The notes: generated by a model from the sequence alone, not told the origin. Shown: positions 1 to 9,418, counted from the stretch's first letter. The stretch is 64,000 nt of DNA from Novosphingobium marinum (GCF_013408095.1 NZ_JACBZF010000004.1:186001-250000), one strand, 5' to 3'. Program-made: numbers and translations.

Positions 1-368
1 CTGCGGCGCAGCAGCGCCTCGACCCGCGCCATCAGCTCGCGCGTCGAGAACGGCTTGGTCACGTAGTCGTCCGCCCCGGTCTTCAGGCCCCGGATGCGGT
101 CTTCCTCCTCGCCGCGGGCGGTGAGGATGAGGATCGGGATGCGTTCGGTTTCCTTGTCCTTGCGGATCTGGCGGCAGACCTCGATGCCGGGAACCTGCTC
201 GATCATCCAGTCGAGGATGATGGCGTCGGGTTCCTGCTCGCGCACCATGACGAGGGCTTCCTCGCCGTCACCGGTACTGCGGACCTCATAGCCTTCGGCA
301 CTGAGGTTCCAGGTGAGCAGGTCGCAAAGCGCGCTGTCGTCTTCAACGACCAGTATCGAGGGGTTCAT
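1..368 (-). CDS. phoB: Phosphate regulon response regulator PhoB (C-terminus cut by window edge)
   Basis: OmpR/PhoB-type response regulator that is phosphorylated by PhoR under phosphate limitation and then binds Pho boxes. Only the receiver domain (about 122 residues) is inside the window. It begins MNPSILVVEDDSAL with the acidic pocket ED, has the phospho-acceptor Asp in AIILDWM and the conserved Lys in YVTKPFS, and breaks off at VEALLRR, before the winged-helix DNA-binding domain. The ATG at 368 lies inside the end of phoU (26-nt overlap), so the two are translationally coupled at the end of the pst operon. The identity as PhoB rather than another OmpR-type regulator rests mainly on this pst-phoU context. 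Confidence 0.92.
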   Translation of the reverse strand, partial: MNPSILVVEDDSALCDLLTWNLSAEGYEVRSTGDGEEALVMVREQEPDAIILDWMIEQVPGIEVCRQIRKDKETERIPILILTARGEEEDRIRGLKTGADDYVTKPFSTRELMARVEALLRR

Positions 369-1062
369 CCGGTTCCTCATCGTAGGTGTCGGGTATATCG
401 CGATCTGAATGATGATATTCCCCGGTGGCGGCGAAGTAGACCATCTCGGCGACATTCGTCGCATGGTCGCCCACACGTTCGAGGTTGCGCGCCACGAACA
501 GGAGTTGCGCCGCGCTGGAGATCGTTGCGGGATTTTCCATCATGTAGGTGACGAGATTGCGGAAGATCGAGTTGTAGAGGTTGTCGACCTTCTCGTCGCG
601 ATCGATCACCTCGACCGCGAGCAGCGCATCGCGCGCGCCATAGGCATTGAGCACGTCGCGGACCATCGACTGCGCGATCTCGGCCATCACCGGAATCAGC
701 GCCAGCGGCTTGATCCGCGCCCGCCCCTCGACCTCCCGCACGCGCTTGGCGATGTTCTTCGAATAGTCGCCGATGCGCTCGATGACGCCAGAGATCTTGA
801 GCGCGGCGATGACCTCGCGCAGGTCGTCAGCCATCGGCGCGCGCAGGGCGATGATCTTGACCGCCAGCCTGTCGACCTCGGCCTCGAGCGCGTCGATCCG
901 CGCGTCGTTGTTGACGACCTGCCGGGCAAGGTCGTGATCGTGGCGGGTCAGGGCATCGACCGCGTCGCGGATGGCGACTTCGGCCAGCCCGCCCATCTCG
1001 GCGATGAGGCCGCGAAGCTGACTGATCTCGTTTTCGAAAGACTTGACTGTATGATCGACCAT
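343..1062 (-). CDS. phoU: Phosphate transport system regulator PhoU
   Basis: Cytoplasmic all-helical protein that links the Pst transporter to PhoR and keeps the Pho response off when phosphate is plentiful. The start MVDHTVKSFENEI is chosen because it matches the family N-terminus; an in-frame upstream ATG would only add about 30 residues that overlap pstB. The protein has 239 residues, the usual size, with the two repeated PhoU helical bundles. Typical family stretches are visible, such as RIGDYSKNIAKRV in the first half and ERVGDHATNVAEMV in the second. It follows pstB by 13 nt and overlaps the phoB start. Confidence 0.95.
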   Translation of the reverse strand: MVDHTVKSFENEISQLRGLIAEMGGLAEVAIRDAVDALTRHDHDLARQVVNNDARIDALEAEVDRLAVKIIALRAPMADDLREVIAALKISGVIERIGDYSKNIAKRVREVEGRARIKPLALIPVMAEIAQSMVRDVLNAYGARDALLAVEVIDRDEKVDNLYNSIFRNLVTYMMENPATISSAAQLLFVARNLERVGDHATNVAEMVYFAATGEYHHSDRDIPDTYDEEPDEPLDTGR

Positions 1063-1075
1063 TCGCGCGTCCCCC

Positions 1076-1834
1076 TCAGCCGTAACGGCCGGTGATGTAA
1101 TCCTTCGTCCGCTCTTGCTGCGGATTGGTGAAGAGATCCGACGTATCACCATACTCGACCATCTTGCCGAGATGGAAGAAGGCGGTCTTCTGGGACACGC
1201 GCGCCGCCTGCTGCATGGAGTGGGTGACGATGACGATCGCGTAACGCTCCTTTAGCTCGTCGATCAGTTCCTCGATGCGCGCGGTGGCGATCGGGTCCAG
1301 CGCGGAGCACGGCTCGTCCATCAGGATGACTTCGGGGCTGACCGCGATGGCGCGCGCGATGCACAGCCGCTGCTGCTGGCCGCCCGAAAGTGCTGTGCCC
1401 GCGTCCGAAAGGCGGTCCCTGACCTCTTCCCAGAGGCCGGCGCGCGACAGCGACTTCTCGACGATTTCGTCCATCTCGGCCTTGCCCGCGGCAACACCGT
1501 GGATACGCGGGCCGTAGGCAACATTCTCGTAGATCGACTTGGGAAATGGGTTGGGCTTCTGGAAGACCATCCCGACGCGGGCGCGAAGCTGCACCGGGTC
1601 CATCCTCGAGATGTCCTCACCGTCGAGGTCGATCTCGCCGGTCACCCGCGCGATGGGGATCGTGTCGTTCATCCGGTTCAGCGAGCGCAGGAACGTCGAC
1701 TTCCCGCAGCCCGACGGGCCGATGAAGGCGGTCACGTGGCCGGTGTCGATGTCGATCGACACATCGTCGATGGCCTGCTTCGCGCCGTAATACACGTCGA
1801 CGTTGCGCGCGCTCATTTTGGGAGTGTCGGTCAT
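1076..1834 (-). CDS. pstB: Phosphate ABC transporter ATP-binding protein PstB
   Basis: ATPase of the high-affinity phosphate importer PstSCAB, acting on the inner face of the cytoplasmic membrane. The 252-residue protein has Walker [10 protein letters not shown] at residues 39-47, the signature LSGGQQQR near 149-156, Walker B ILMDEP near 170-175 and the switch His in IVTHSMQQA. The phrase [20 protein letters not shown] is diagnostic for PstB. It lies 3 nt after pstA. A second possible start ([11 protein letters not shown]) lies six codons downstream. Confidence 0.97.
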   Translation of the reverse strand: MTDTPKMSARNVDVYYGAKQAIDDVSIDIDTGHVTAFIGPSGCGKSTFLRSLNRMNDTIPIARVTGEIDLDGEDISRMDPVQLRARVGMVFQKPNPFPKSIYENVAYGPRIHGVAAGKAEMDEIVEKSLSRAGLWEEVRDRLSDAGTALSGGQQQRLCIARAIAVSPEVILMDEPCSALDPIATARIEELIDELKERYAIVIVTHSMQQAARVSQKTAFFHLGKMVEYGDTSDLFTNPQQERTKDYITGRYG

Positions 1835-1837
1835 GTC

Positions 1838-2722
1838 CTACCAGCGAACCTCGAACTTGTTGCGCAAATAGATGGCAAGGCCGTTCATGGCCAGAAGGAA
1901 GACCAGCAGCACGATGATCGCCGCCGACGTGTTCTGGACGAACGCGCGGTCGATCTCGTCCGACCACAGGAATATCTGCATCGGCAGGACGCTGGCCGGG
2001 TCGGTTATGCCATCGGGCGGAGTGGCGATGAAGGCGCGCATGCCGATCATCAGCAGCGGCGCGGTCTCGCCAAGCGCGCGCGCCATGCCGATGATCGTGC
2101 CGGTCAGGATGCCGGGCAGCGCCAGCGGAAGCACGTGGTGGAACACGGTCTGCACCGGGCTCGCCCCCACGGCGAGTGCCGCGTCGCGGATCGAGGGCGG
2201 CACCGCCTTGATCGCGTTGCGGCCCGAGATGACGATGACCGGCATCGTCATCAGCGCCAGCGTGAGACCGCCGACGAGCGGGGCCGAGCGCGGCAGGCCG
2301 AAGGTATTGATGAACACCGCTAGGCCGAGCAGGCCGAAGATGATCGAGGGCACCGCCGCCAGGTTGTTGATCGAAACCTCGACAAGGTCGATCCACCTGT
2401 TCTTGGGCGCGAACTCCTCGAGGTAGATCGCCGAGAGCACGCCGAGCGGGAACGACAGAGCCAGCGTCACCGCCATCGTCAGCAACGATCCCTTGAGCGC
2501 GCCCCAGATGCCGGCGGTCGACGCGTCGGTCGAGTCCGAACCCGTCAGGAACTCCCAGTCGAGCCCGCCCAGCCCGTTCTTCAGCATGATGACGAGCAGC
2601 AGCACGAGAAACGACAGCGACAGCACGATCGCGCCGAGGCCGAGCAGGCGAAAACGCCTTTCCGCCTTGTTCCGGCGCGCGATTCGGCGCGCCATCTGCT
2701 CCGTGTCCCAGACGCTATTCAT
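1838..2722 (-). CDS. pstA: Phosphate ABC transporter permease PstA
   Basis: Second membrane channel subunit of PstSCAB. The 294-residue protein has a cytoplasmic basic N-terminus (ARRIARRNKAERR) followed by about six hydrophobic segments. The permease EAA-loop region is visible around AALAVGASPVQTVFHHVLPLALPGILTG. PstA-like stretches include YLEEFAPKNRW and LGETAPLLMIG. Its ATG overlaps the end of pstC by 8 nt, indicating co-translation. Confidence 0.95.
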   Translation of the reverse strand: MNSVWDTEQMARRIARRNKAERRFRLLGLGAIVLSLSFLVLLLVIMLKNGLGGLDWEFLTGSDSTDASTAGIWGALKGSLLTMAVTLALSFPLGVLSAIYLEEFAPKNRWIDLVEVSINNLAAVPSIIFGLLGLAVFINTFGLPRSAPLVGGLTLALMTMPVIVISGRNAIKAVPPSIRDAALAVGASPVQTVFHHVLPLALPGILTGTIIGMARALGETAPLLMIGMRAFIATPPDGITDPASVLPMQIFLWSDEIDRAFVQNTSAAIIVLLVFLLAMNGLAIYLRNKFEVRW

Positions 2723-4082
2723 AGGCTTCCCTGAACCGCTTCACGACGCGCAGCGCGATGATGTTGAGGATGAGGGTGACAACGAACAGGACAAGGCCGA
2801 GCGCGAAGGCGGAAAGCGTCTTGGCGCTGTCGAATTCCTGGTCGCCGGTCAGAAGCTGCACGATCTGGTAGGTCACCGTCGTCATGCTCTCCAGCGGGTC
2901 GACCGAGAGGTTGGCGGCAGCGCCCGCGGCCATGACGACGATCATCGTCTCGCCGATGGCGCGGCTGATCGCCAGCATCACGCCTGCAACGATGCCAGGC
3001 AGCGCGGCGGGAATCAGCACCTTCTTGATCGTCTCGGACTGGGTCGCGCCCATCGCCAGCGAGCCGTCGCGCATCGACTGCGGCACCGCCGCGATGCTGT
3101 CGTCCGCCATCGAGGAGACGAACGGGATGATCATCACGCCCATCACCAGCCCGGCGGCAAGCGCGCTTTCGGTCGAGGGGTTCTGGTACCCGGCCGACGC
3201 GGCGAGGTCGCGGATCATCGGAGCGACGGTCAGCGCGGCGAAATAGCCATAGACGACGGTCGGCACGCCCGCGAGGATCTCGAGAGCGGGCTTGAGCCAC
3301 TTGCGCACGCGCAGGTCGGCGTACTGGGTCAGGTAGATCGCGCTCATCAGGCCGAGCGGGATGGCGACGATCATCGCGATGACCGCGCCGATGTAGAGCG
3401 TGCCCCAGAACAGCGGGATCGCTCCGAAGCTGTCCCCCATGTCCGGCCCGGTGGCGTTGGCCGGCGACCAGTGCGTGCCGAGCAGGAAGTCGATCGGGGA
3501 GACCTCGGCGAAAAACAGCCCGGTCTCGTAGACCAGCGAAGCGACGATGCCAAAGGTCGTCAGGATAGCGACGAGCGAGGCGACGAGCAGCACGAGCATG
3601 ACCCCGCGCTCGACCCGCGTTCGGGCGGGAAAGGCCGCCTTGATCCGCGTGTAGGCATAGGCCCCGCCGATGAACCCGAAGAGCAGCACCACGATCGCGC
3701 CATAGATGTCGTAGCGGGTCTGTGCCTCGCGCATCGGTTCGGCCAGCTGGACCGACAGGGGATTGAAGAAGCCGGCGTCGGGGTTGTTGGCAAGGTTGCG
3801 CGCTTCGCCCAGGACGGTGGCGCGCTCCATCGGGGATTCGGGAAGCTGCGCCGCTGCCGGATCCTGCAGCACCGCGTTCTCGATCAGGCCCGGTTCGATG
3901 GAGAGCCAGACCCCCCAGGCGGCCAGCGCCGGGACGATCGTCCACAGCGCCATGTGCCAGCCGTGGTAGTTGGGCGTGGCGGCCAGCGAACCGCGCCCGG
4001 TATACATCAGGCGCGCCCGCCCCCTGGCCACGAACCAGCCGACGAGGCCGAGCGCGACCAGAAGGATCAGGACGAAAGTCAT
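2715..4082 (-). CDS. pstC: Phosphate ABC transporter permease PstC
   Basis: First membrane channel subunit of the phosphate importer. At 455 residues it is longer than the roughly 320-residue E. coli PstC. The extra N-terminal part (about 130 residues) carries two or three additional hydrophobic segments and a long loop, a layout known in alphaproteobacterial PstC proteins. The C-terminal two thirds hold the permease core, with IPLGLMSAIYLTQYAD, the EAA-loop GSLAMGATQSETIKKVLIPAALPGI and AISRAIGETMIVVMAAG. It lies 19 nt downstream of pstS. Confidence 0.94.
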   Translation of the reverse strand: MTFVLILLVALGLVGWFVARGRARLMYTGRGSLAATPNYHGWHMALWTIVPALAAWGVWLSIEPGLIENAVLQDPAAAQLPESPMERATVLGEARNLANNPDAGFFNPLSVQLAEPMREAQTRYDIYGAIVVLLFGFIGGAYAYTRIKAAFPARTRVERGVMLVLLVASLVAILTTFGIVASLVYETGLFFAEVSPIDFLLGTHWSPANATGPDMGDSFGAIPLFWGTLYIGAVIAMIVAIPLGLMSAIYLTQYADLRVRKWLKPALEILAGVPTVVYGYFAALTVAPMIRDLAASAGYQNPSTESALAAGLVMGVMIIPFVSSMADDSIAAVPQSMRDGSLAMGATQSETIKKVLIPAALPGIVAGVMLAISRAIGETMIVVMAAGAAANLSVDPLESMTTVTYQIVQLLTGDQEFDSAKTLSAFALGLVLFVVTLILNIIALRVVKRFREAYE

Positions 4083-4101
4083 GCCGGGCGCGCGCCGTGC
4101 C

Positions 4102-5148
4102 TCACTTCAGGTCTTCGGCAGAGATCGTCGTCATGTTGGCGATGACTTCGGCGTTGCGCGCGCGAACGTCCTCGGGAGCGATGACCATGCCCTTCTGCTT
4201 GAGGTATCCGTCCGGTCCCCAGGCATTGGGCCATTCGCGAACGAACGCCTCGAGACCCTTGATCGGCCCCATGTGCGCCTTCTTGACGTAGATATAGAGC
4301 GGACGCGCGCCCGGATAGCTGAAGTCCGAGATCGTTTCGTAGGTCGGCTCGATCCCGGACATCGGAATGCCCTTCAGCGTATCCATGTTCTCCTCGAGGA
4401 AGGAGAAGCCGAACACGCCGACCGCCCTGGGGTTCTGCGAGATCTTCTGGACGATCAGGTTGTCGTTCTCGCCCGAATCGACATAGGCACCGTCCTCCCG
4501 GATCTGCGTGCAGATCGCTTCGTGACGGTCCTCGTCGCTCTCCTTGAGCCTGACCATTTCGGGATTGGAATCGCAACCCTTGGCGAGGATCAGTTCCTCG
4601 AGCGCGTCGCGCGTGCCCGAGGTCGACGGCGGGCCGTAGACGAGAATGGGGATGTTCGGCAGCGACGGATCGACGTCGTTCCAGTTCTTCGCCGTGTTCG
4701 GCTCGCCATAGGGATTGGCGGCCAGCGCCTCGTAGACGTGCTGCGGCGTGAGTTCGATGTCGGGTCCGCCCTGCGCTTCGCCGAAGGCGATCCCGTCGAT
4801 GCCGATCTGGATCTCGACGATATCGTTGACGCCGTTGGCCTGGCACTGTTCGAACTCGGAAAGCTTCATCCGGCGAGAGGCATTCTCGACGTCCGGGTGC
4901 GCCGATCCGATGCCCGCGCAGAACAGCTTCATGCCGCCGCCGGTGCCCGTCGATTCGATGACCGGCGATTTTCCGCCCTGCTTGCCGACCTGCTCCGCAA
5001 CCGCGGTCGCGAAAGGATAGACGGTGGAGGAGCCGACGGCGCGCACGAAATCGCGCGGACCTTCGGACGAGCCGCCGCCCGAACCGCCGCACGCCGCAAG
5101 GCTGGCCGACAGCAACGCGGCAACGCCCAGAGACTTAAAGGATTTCAT
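4102..5148 (-). CDS. pstS: Periplasmic phosphate-binding lipoprotein PstS
   Basis: Substrate-binding component that delivers phosphate to PstCA. The start at MKSFKSLG gives a lipoprotein signal peptide with lipobox SLAAC followed by a Gly/Ser linker; a longer reading frame upstream would bury this signal and run through the Pho box. Phosphate-binding motifs are visible: AVGSSTVYPFA at the mature N-terminus and YGPPSTSGTRDALEELI in the middle. The protein has 348 residues. It is the first gene of the pstSCAB-phoU-phoB run and has a Pho box about 45 nt upstream. Confidence 0.95.
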   Translation of the reverse strand: MKSFKSLGVAALLSASLAACGGSGGGSSEGPRDFVRAVGSSTVYPFATAVAEQVGKQGGKSPVIESTGTGGGMKLFCAGIGSAHPDVENASRRMKLSEFEQCQANGVNDIVEIQIGIDGIAFGEAQGGPDIELTPQHVYEALAANPYGEPNTAKNWNDVDPSLPNIPILVYGPPSTSGTRDALEELILAKGCDSNPEMVRLKESDEDRHEAICTQIREDGAYVDSGENDNLIVQKISQNPRAVGVFGFSFLEENMDTLKGIPMSGIEPTYETISDFSYPGARPLYIYVKKAHMGPIKGLEAFVREWPNAWGPDGYLKQKGMVIAPEDVRARNAEVIANMTTISAEDLK

Positions 5149-5193
5149 TGAAAGGATACCCCCGTAGGCTTGTGGGCGCATTATTGGCAGTCT

Positions 5194-5211
5194 GTGACAT
5201 TGCCATGACAC
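5194..5211 (-). promoter_or_regulatory. Pho box upstream of pstS
   Basis: Read on the minus strand this is GTGTCAT-GGCA-ATGTCAC, two heptamers at 11-nt period that match the PhoB consensus (CTGTCAT repeats). It lies about 45 nt before the pstS ATG. It predicts PhoB-dependent activation of pstSCAB-phoU-phoB during phosphate limitation. Confidence 0.85.
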
Positions 5212-5293
5212 CCCTTTCGCGCGAACCGAAGGGCAGTTTCCACCCCGCGAATCGCGACCCGTTCAGTGCCTGCTCCCGATAGTCGCAGACGGC

Positions 5294-6712
5294 TCAGAAA
5301 TCGACCTGCGCGCGCATCCCGAATGCATCGACGGCATAGGATCGCGAACCGGCAGGGTTCGGATAGACGGCACCGTCGTATTCGATGTGGCCGTAATCCA
5401 GCATCAGGCGCGTCCATGCGGTCGGCGTCCAGATCAGCGATATCTCGTAACCGTTCTGCGTGCCGCCGGAGATGCCTGCATCGACAAGGTCGAGGTAATC
5501 GTAGCGCACATTGACCTGGATCGCGCCGATGCCGCCCTCGCCCACCGGATTTTCGGGCTTCACCCGGTCGAACACGCCCGGCTTGTAGCCACGGCGGTCA
5601 CCGCGCGTCAGGAAGTAGCCCGCCTCGACATAGGCACCGAAAAAGGTCGGGTCGGCGAAGTCTGCGATACGGTCGGTTCTCTGCCAGGATGCTTCGGAAG
5701 CGACATGGAACGGACCGGCGATGGCCGCCGCTTCGAGCCCGTATCCGGTTTCGGCGAGAGCAAGGAGCGCCCCGGTATCGACGAAGCGCGTGCCGGTGAA
5801 GTGGACCATCGGTCGCTGGCGATAGCGCACGCTGTTGACGTCGGAGTCCTGGGCGATGTCCGTGTAATGGACGGACGCACCGAAGTGCAGTTGGGCATTA
5901 CCGAATTTCGGCATCACCACGACGCGGCCGTCCGCACCCCAGTTGCCGTTCGGCAGGTCCTCGAAATTGTCGGTGAAGAGGCCGCCCTGGACGAGCACGA
6001 TGCCTGCCTCGTACTGCGCCGAAAGACCGACGCGGCGCTCGAACCCGAATGCATCGGTAAAGGCGGCGCGTTCCATGAAGCTGTTCGACAGGCTGCTGGT
6101 AAGTTCGTCGAGACCCTGGAAATTGTTGTGCTGGCCGGCGGTCAGCTTCACGTCACCCGATTTGTAGGTCAGGATGCCGTCAGTGATCTGCGCATCGGCA
6201 CCGGCGAAATCGACCTCGAACTTGTAGCCGAAGCCTCCCGGCATCGTTCCCTCGACTCCAAGCCGGGCGCGGCGCACCTCGTTGGCGAAACCGTCGGCCA
6301 CCCGTTCGGAATCGAAGGCATCGATGAATCCGGCATCGAACTGCAGGCGACCGCGCGGCTTGAAGCTCCAGCCGTCGCTCGTCGCGATTTTCGGCGCGCC
6401 CTTCCACTCGACCTTCTCGGGACGGGCAGGCACGGCGGCAGCCGCCTCGGCGATCGCCTGCGCGCTTGCAGCGGTCTGGGCGGCGCGGGCGGTTTCGGCC
6501 TTTGCTGCGCCAAGTTCGCCTTCGAGCTGCTCGATGCGGTCGGCCATCCGCTCCATCTGTGCGCGCATCTGCGCCAGTTCGGCCCGGATCGCCTCTGCAT
6601 CGGACGCCTGCGCATACGCGGGTGTGCCGATGCCGAGGGAGATGGCGACGATGCCGGTCGAGCGGAAGAGAAACGTAGCCGGGCGCGAAGCTTTGTGAAG
6701 GTAATGTGACAT
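5294..6712 (-). CDS. Phosphate-selective porin, OprP/OprO family
   Basis: Outer-membrane channel for phosphate or polyphosphate uptake. The 472-residue protein starts with a Sec signal peptide ending near GTPAYAQA. A short coiled coil follows (about residues 36-75, AELAQMRAQMERMADRIEQL), then a beta-barrel of the OprP family with GRLQFDAGFIDAF, RRARLGVEGTMPGGFGYKFE and DGILTYKSGDVKLTAGQ, and a C-terminal aromatic residue (QVDF) for outer-membrane assembly. It sits between phoR and pstS with its own Pho box, which supports a phosphate role. Exact substrate preference cannot be read from the sequence. Confidence 0.88.
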   Translation of the reverse strand: MSHYLHKASRPATFLFRSTGIVAISLGIGTPAYAQASDAEAIRAELAQMRAQMERMADRIEQLEGELGAAKAETARAAQTAASAQAIAEAAAAVPARPEKVEWKGAPKIATSDGWSFKPRGRLQFDAGFIDAFDSERVADGFANEVRRARLGVEGTMPGGFGYKFEVDFAGADAQITDGILTYKSGDVKLTAGQHNNFQGLDELTSSLSNSFMERAAFTDAFGFERRVGLSAQYEAGIVLVQGGLFTDNFEDLPNGNWGADGRVVVMPKFGNAQLHFGASVHYTDIAQDSDVNSVRYRQRPMVHFTGTRFVDTGALLALAETGYGLEAAAIAGPFHVASEASWQRTDRIADFADPTFFGAYVEAGYFLTRGDRRGYKPGVFDRVKPENPVGEGGIGAIQVNVRYDYLDLVDAGISGGTQNGYEISLIWTPTAWTRLMLDYGHIEYDGAVYPNPAGSRSYAVDAFGMRAQVDF

Positions 6713-6727
6713 TTCGCCGACGCCAGT

Positions 6728-6756
6728 ATGACTGTCAGATGACGTATTTATGACAC
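6728..6756 (-). promoter_or_regulatory. Triple Pho box upstream of the phosphate porin
   Basis: On the minus strand three heptamers follow each other at exact 11-nt spacing: GTGTCAT-AAAT-ACGTCAT-CTGA-CAGTCAT. This is an extended PhoB site that allows tandem binding of PhoB dimers. It ends 16 nt before the porin ATG at 6712 and lies in the gap after phoR, so it should give the porin and possibly the downstream genes a strong phosphate-controlled promoter. Confidence 0.85.
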
Positions 6757-6778
6757 CCGTATCGAAACCGGTCCGAGG

Positions 6779-7810
6779 TCAGTTTTTCCGAAGCGGCAGC
6801 ATCATCGAGGCGGTCGTCCCCTTGCCGGGGCGGCTGGCGATATCGAACCTGCCGCGGTGGCGCTCGACGATGTGCTTGACGATCGACAGGCCGAGGCCGG
6901 TGCCGCCCGCCGCGCGGCTGCGGCTGGTATCGGCGCGGTAGAATCGCTCGGTCAGGCGCGGGAGGTGCTCGGGAGCGATTCCCGGCCCTTCGTCGCGGAC
7001 GGCAACGAGCAGCCAGCCGGTCGCGGTAGCCTCGAGGGTGACGGTGACAGGCCCCCCCGCTTTCCCGTACTTTCGGCCGTTGTCCATGAGGTTGCGCAGA
7101 ACCTGCGCGAGCTGCCCCCTGTCGCCGGAAATTTCGGCGCTGTCGCAGTTGGCCTCGACCCTGATCTCGGTACCGTCGCGGAATTCGCCCGCCGTCTCGC
7201 GCGCGACGACGACCATGTCGACGGTGTCCGAAGGAACCTCGTGCTTGATCGCCTCGATCCGCGACAGCGACATCAGATCCTCGACCAGCGCCTGCATGCG
7301 CTGCGCCTCGTGCCGGATGGTCTTGAGGAACTTCTCGCGCGTCGCCTCGTCGCCGCCCGCGCGCGTATCGAGCAGCGTCTCGACATAACCGAACACGGCG
7401 GCGAGCGGGGTACGCAGCTCGTGGCTGGCATTGGCGACGAAATCGGCATGTGCGCGCGCCACCGAGACCTGGACCGAAAGATCGTAGAGGCTGATCAGGC
7501 GCTCATCGTTACCGAGCACGAAGACATCGATCTCCCACTCGCTGCCGCCGACCGAGAGGCCGCTGACGTTGGCGGTGCCGCCGGTATCGCTCATGATCAC
7601 GGCAACGGCATCGGGATCGCGGATAGCGATGCGCACGTCCTGCCCCGCGATGTGCGCGCCGAGCAGCGCCTTGGCCGCCGCATTGGCAAAGCTGACCTGC
7701 CCGTTGGAAACGGTTAGCGCGGGCGTGCGCAAGTGTTCGAGGAGCTGGACGCCTTCGAGAGCCATGGCCCGCTCATAGGGCGCGGGATTGCAAAGTGAAA
7801 GCGTCGTCAC
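6779..7810 (-). CDS. phoR: Phosphate regulon sensor histidine kinase PhoR
   Basis: Sensor kinase partner of PhoB. The order is a PAS-like domain (about residues 20-115), a HisKA dimerisation domain with H-box FVANASHELRTPLAAVFGY, and a HATPase domain with N-box LRNLMDNGRKYG, G1 box DEGPGI, F box RFYR and G2 box GGTGLGLSIV. I see no transmembrane segment at the N-terminus, so it appears shorter than E. coli PhoR and may sense through PstB/PhoU contacts only. The start given is a GTG at 7810; an ATG at 7765 (MALEGV) is an alternative. It is the first gene of the Pho block, 165 nt from the divergent zwf. Confidence 0.88.
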   Translation of the reverse strand: MTTLSLCNPAPYERAMALEGVQLLEHLRTPALTVSNGQVSFANAAAKALLGAHIAGQDVRIAIRDPDAVAVIMSDTGGTANVSGLSVGGSEWEIDVFVLGNDERLISLYDLSVQVSVARAHADFVANASHELRTPLAAVFGYVETLLDTRAGGDEATREKFLKTIRHEAQRMQALVEDLMSLSRIEAIKHEVPSDTVDMVVVARETAGEFRDGTEIRVEANCDSAEISGDRGQLAQVLRNLMDNGRKYGKAGGPVTVTLEATATGWLLVAVRDEGPGIAPEHLPRLTERFYRADTSRSRAAGGTGLGLSIVKHIVERHRGRFDIASRPGKGTTASMMLPLRKN

Positions 7811-7975
7811 GCGACTGTCGGCAGACGGTCACCTTCGCGCGCCGGCACGGCTTGCGGCCAGTCGGGAAAGGGAACTAGCGCCCGTCGCCGCCCGTTGTTA
7901 TGCTGCATCTGCGAGCATGCCGCCGCAGCCGGATCGGGAGTCCATCCACATGACGCCAGGCGCCATCGCCGCCCG

Positions 7976-9418
7976 ATGATCAGTTTCACAGCCGATCGCC
8001 TGCTTCTCTTCGGCGCCACGGGCGACCTGGCCCAGCGCATGCTGCTCCCCTCGCTCGCCGCGCTCGACGTTGACGAGCTGATCCACCCCGACCTCGAGAT
8101 CATCGGCACCGCGCGGTCGGAACTCGACGACCAGGGTTTCCGCAATTTCGCACGTGAGGCGCTCGAGAAGTTCCTGCCTGCCGACCGGCGCGGCAGCATG
8201 GCGACGTTTCTCAACCGCCTGACCTACCAGCCCGTCGATGCCTCGACGCTCGAGGGGTACGAAGCGCTGGCAAGGAAGGTCGGCGAGCCGAAGGAGGGCC
8301 TCGCGATCTTCCTGTCGACCGCGCCCAGCCTGTTCGAACCGACGATCCAGGGCCTCAAGCATGGCGGCCTTGCTGGCGAGAAGGTGCGCATCGGCCTCGA
8401 AAAGCCGCTCGGCATAGATCTCGGGTCGAGCTGCGTCATCAACGATGCGGTCGCCACCGCCTTCCCGGAGCGTCGCACGTACCGGATCGACCATTACCTC
8501 GGCAAGGAAACGGTCCAGAACCTCCTCGCGCTGCGCTTTGCGAACCTGATGTTCGAACCGCTGTGGAATTCGACCCACATCGATCACGTCCAGATCACGG
8601 TCGCCGAAACCGTCGGGCTGGAAGGCCGTGTCGGCTTCTACGACGAGGCCGGCGCGCTGCGCGACATGGTGCAGAACCACATGCTCCAGCTTCTCGCGCT
8701 CGTCGCGATGGAGCCGCCGGTCAGCTACGATGCCACCGCGGTTCGCGACGAGAAGGTCAAGGTCCTGCGCTCGCTGCGCAAGGTCACCGCCGCAGAGACC
8801 GTCACCGGACAGTACCGCGCGGGCGCGATCAAGGGCGAGCCGGTGCCGGGCTACGACGAGGAGCTGGGCCGCGATTCGGACACCGAGACCTTCGTCGCGA
8901 TCAAGGCGCACATCGACAACTGGCGGTGGAAGGGCGTGCCTTTCTACCTGCGCACCGGCAAGCGGCTGCCCCATCGCACGACCGAGATCGTCGTGCAGTT
9001 CCGCTGCGTGCCGCACTCGATCTTCTCCGGGCGCGGCGCGAGGAGCGAGCCCAACCGGCTGGTCATCGGCATCCAGCCGGAGGAGAACATCTCGCTGTCG
9101 CTGATGGCCAAGGTGCCGGGGCTCGACCGCGAAGGCATCCGCCTGCGCGCCGTACCGCTCGACATCGCCATGCCCGATGCCTTCGCCGGACCGCAGCGGC
9201 GCATCGCCTACGAACGTCTGCTGCTCGACCTGATCGAGGGAGACCAGACGCTGTTCGTCCGCCGCGACGAGGTCGAGGCGCAGTGGGACTGGGTCGATGC
9301 GATCCGGGCAAGCTGGGAGGAACAGGGCCAGACACCGAAGACTTACACTGCCGGAAGCTGGGGACCGTCCGCCGCGATCGCGCTTGCCGAGCGCGACGGC
9401 GTCACCTGGCACGAATAG
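7976..9418 (+). CDS. zwf: Glucose-6-phosphate 1-dehydrogenase
   Basis: Oxidises glucose 6-phosphate to 6-phosphogluconolactone with NAD(P)+, the entry to the Entner-Doudoroff and oxidative pentose phosphate routes. The 480-residue protein has the nucleotide-binding fingerprint GATGDLA at residues 13-19 and the substrate-binding motif RIDHYLGKE at 170-178. The ATG at 7976 is chosen because the family N-terminus starts just before the fingerprint; 27 upstream in-frame residues look non-coding. It opens the operon zwf-edd-glk-eda-ppc. No separate lactonase (pgl) gene lies in the operon. Confidence 0.97.
   Translation: MISFTADRLLLFGATGDLAQRMLLPSLAALDVDELIHPDLEIIGTARSELDDQGFRNFAREALEKFLPADRRGSMATFLNRLTYQPVDASTLEGYEALARKVGEPKEGLAIFLSTAPSLFEPTIQGLKHGGLAGEKVRIGLEKPLGIDLGSSCVINDAVATAFPERRTYRIDHYLGKETVQNLLALRFANLMFEPLWNSTHIDHVQITVAETVGLEGRVGFYDEAGALRDMVQNHMLQLLALVAMEPPVSYDATAVRDEKVKVLRSLRKVTAAETVTGQYRAGAIKGEPVPGYDEELGRDSDTETFVAIKAHIDNWRWKGVPFYLRTGKRLPHRTTEIVVQFRCVPHSIFSGRGARSEPNRLVIGIQPEENISLSLMAKVPGLDREGIRLRAVPLDIAMPDAFAGPQRRIAYERLLLDLIEGDQTLFVRRDEVEAQWDWVDAIRASWEEQGQTPKTYTAGSWGPSAAIALAERDGVTWHE

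Noticed and set aside
2493..4145. 550-codon plus-strand open frame opposite pstA and pstC
   Set aside because: It mirrors the codon structure of the permeases, is rich in Arg, Asp and His, and lacks a ribosome site or recognisable domain.
6693..6712. Additional Pho-like heptamers (ATGTCAC) at the porin start codon
   Set aside because: The match is the first codons of the porin and lacks the regular partner heptamer.
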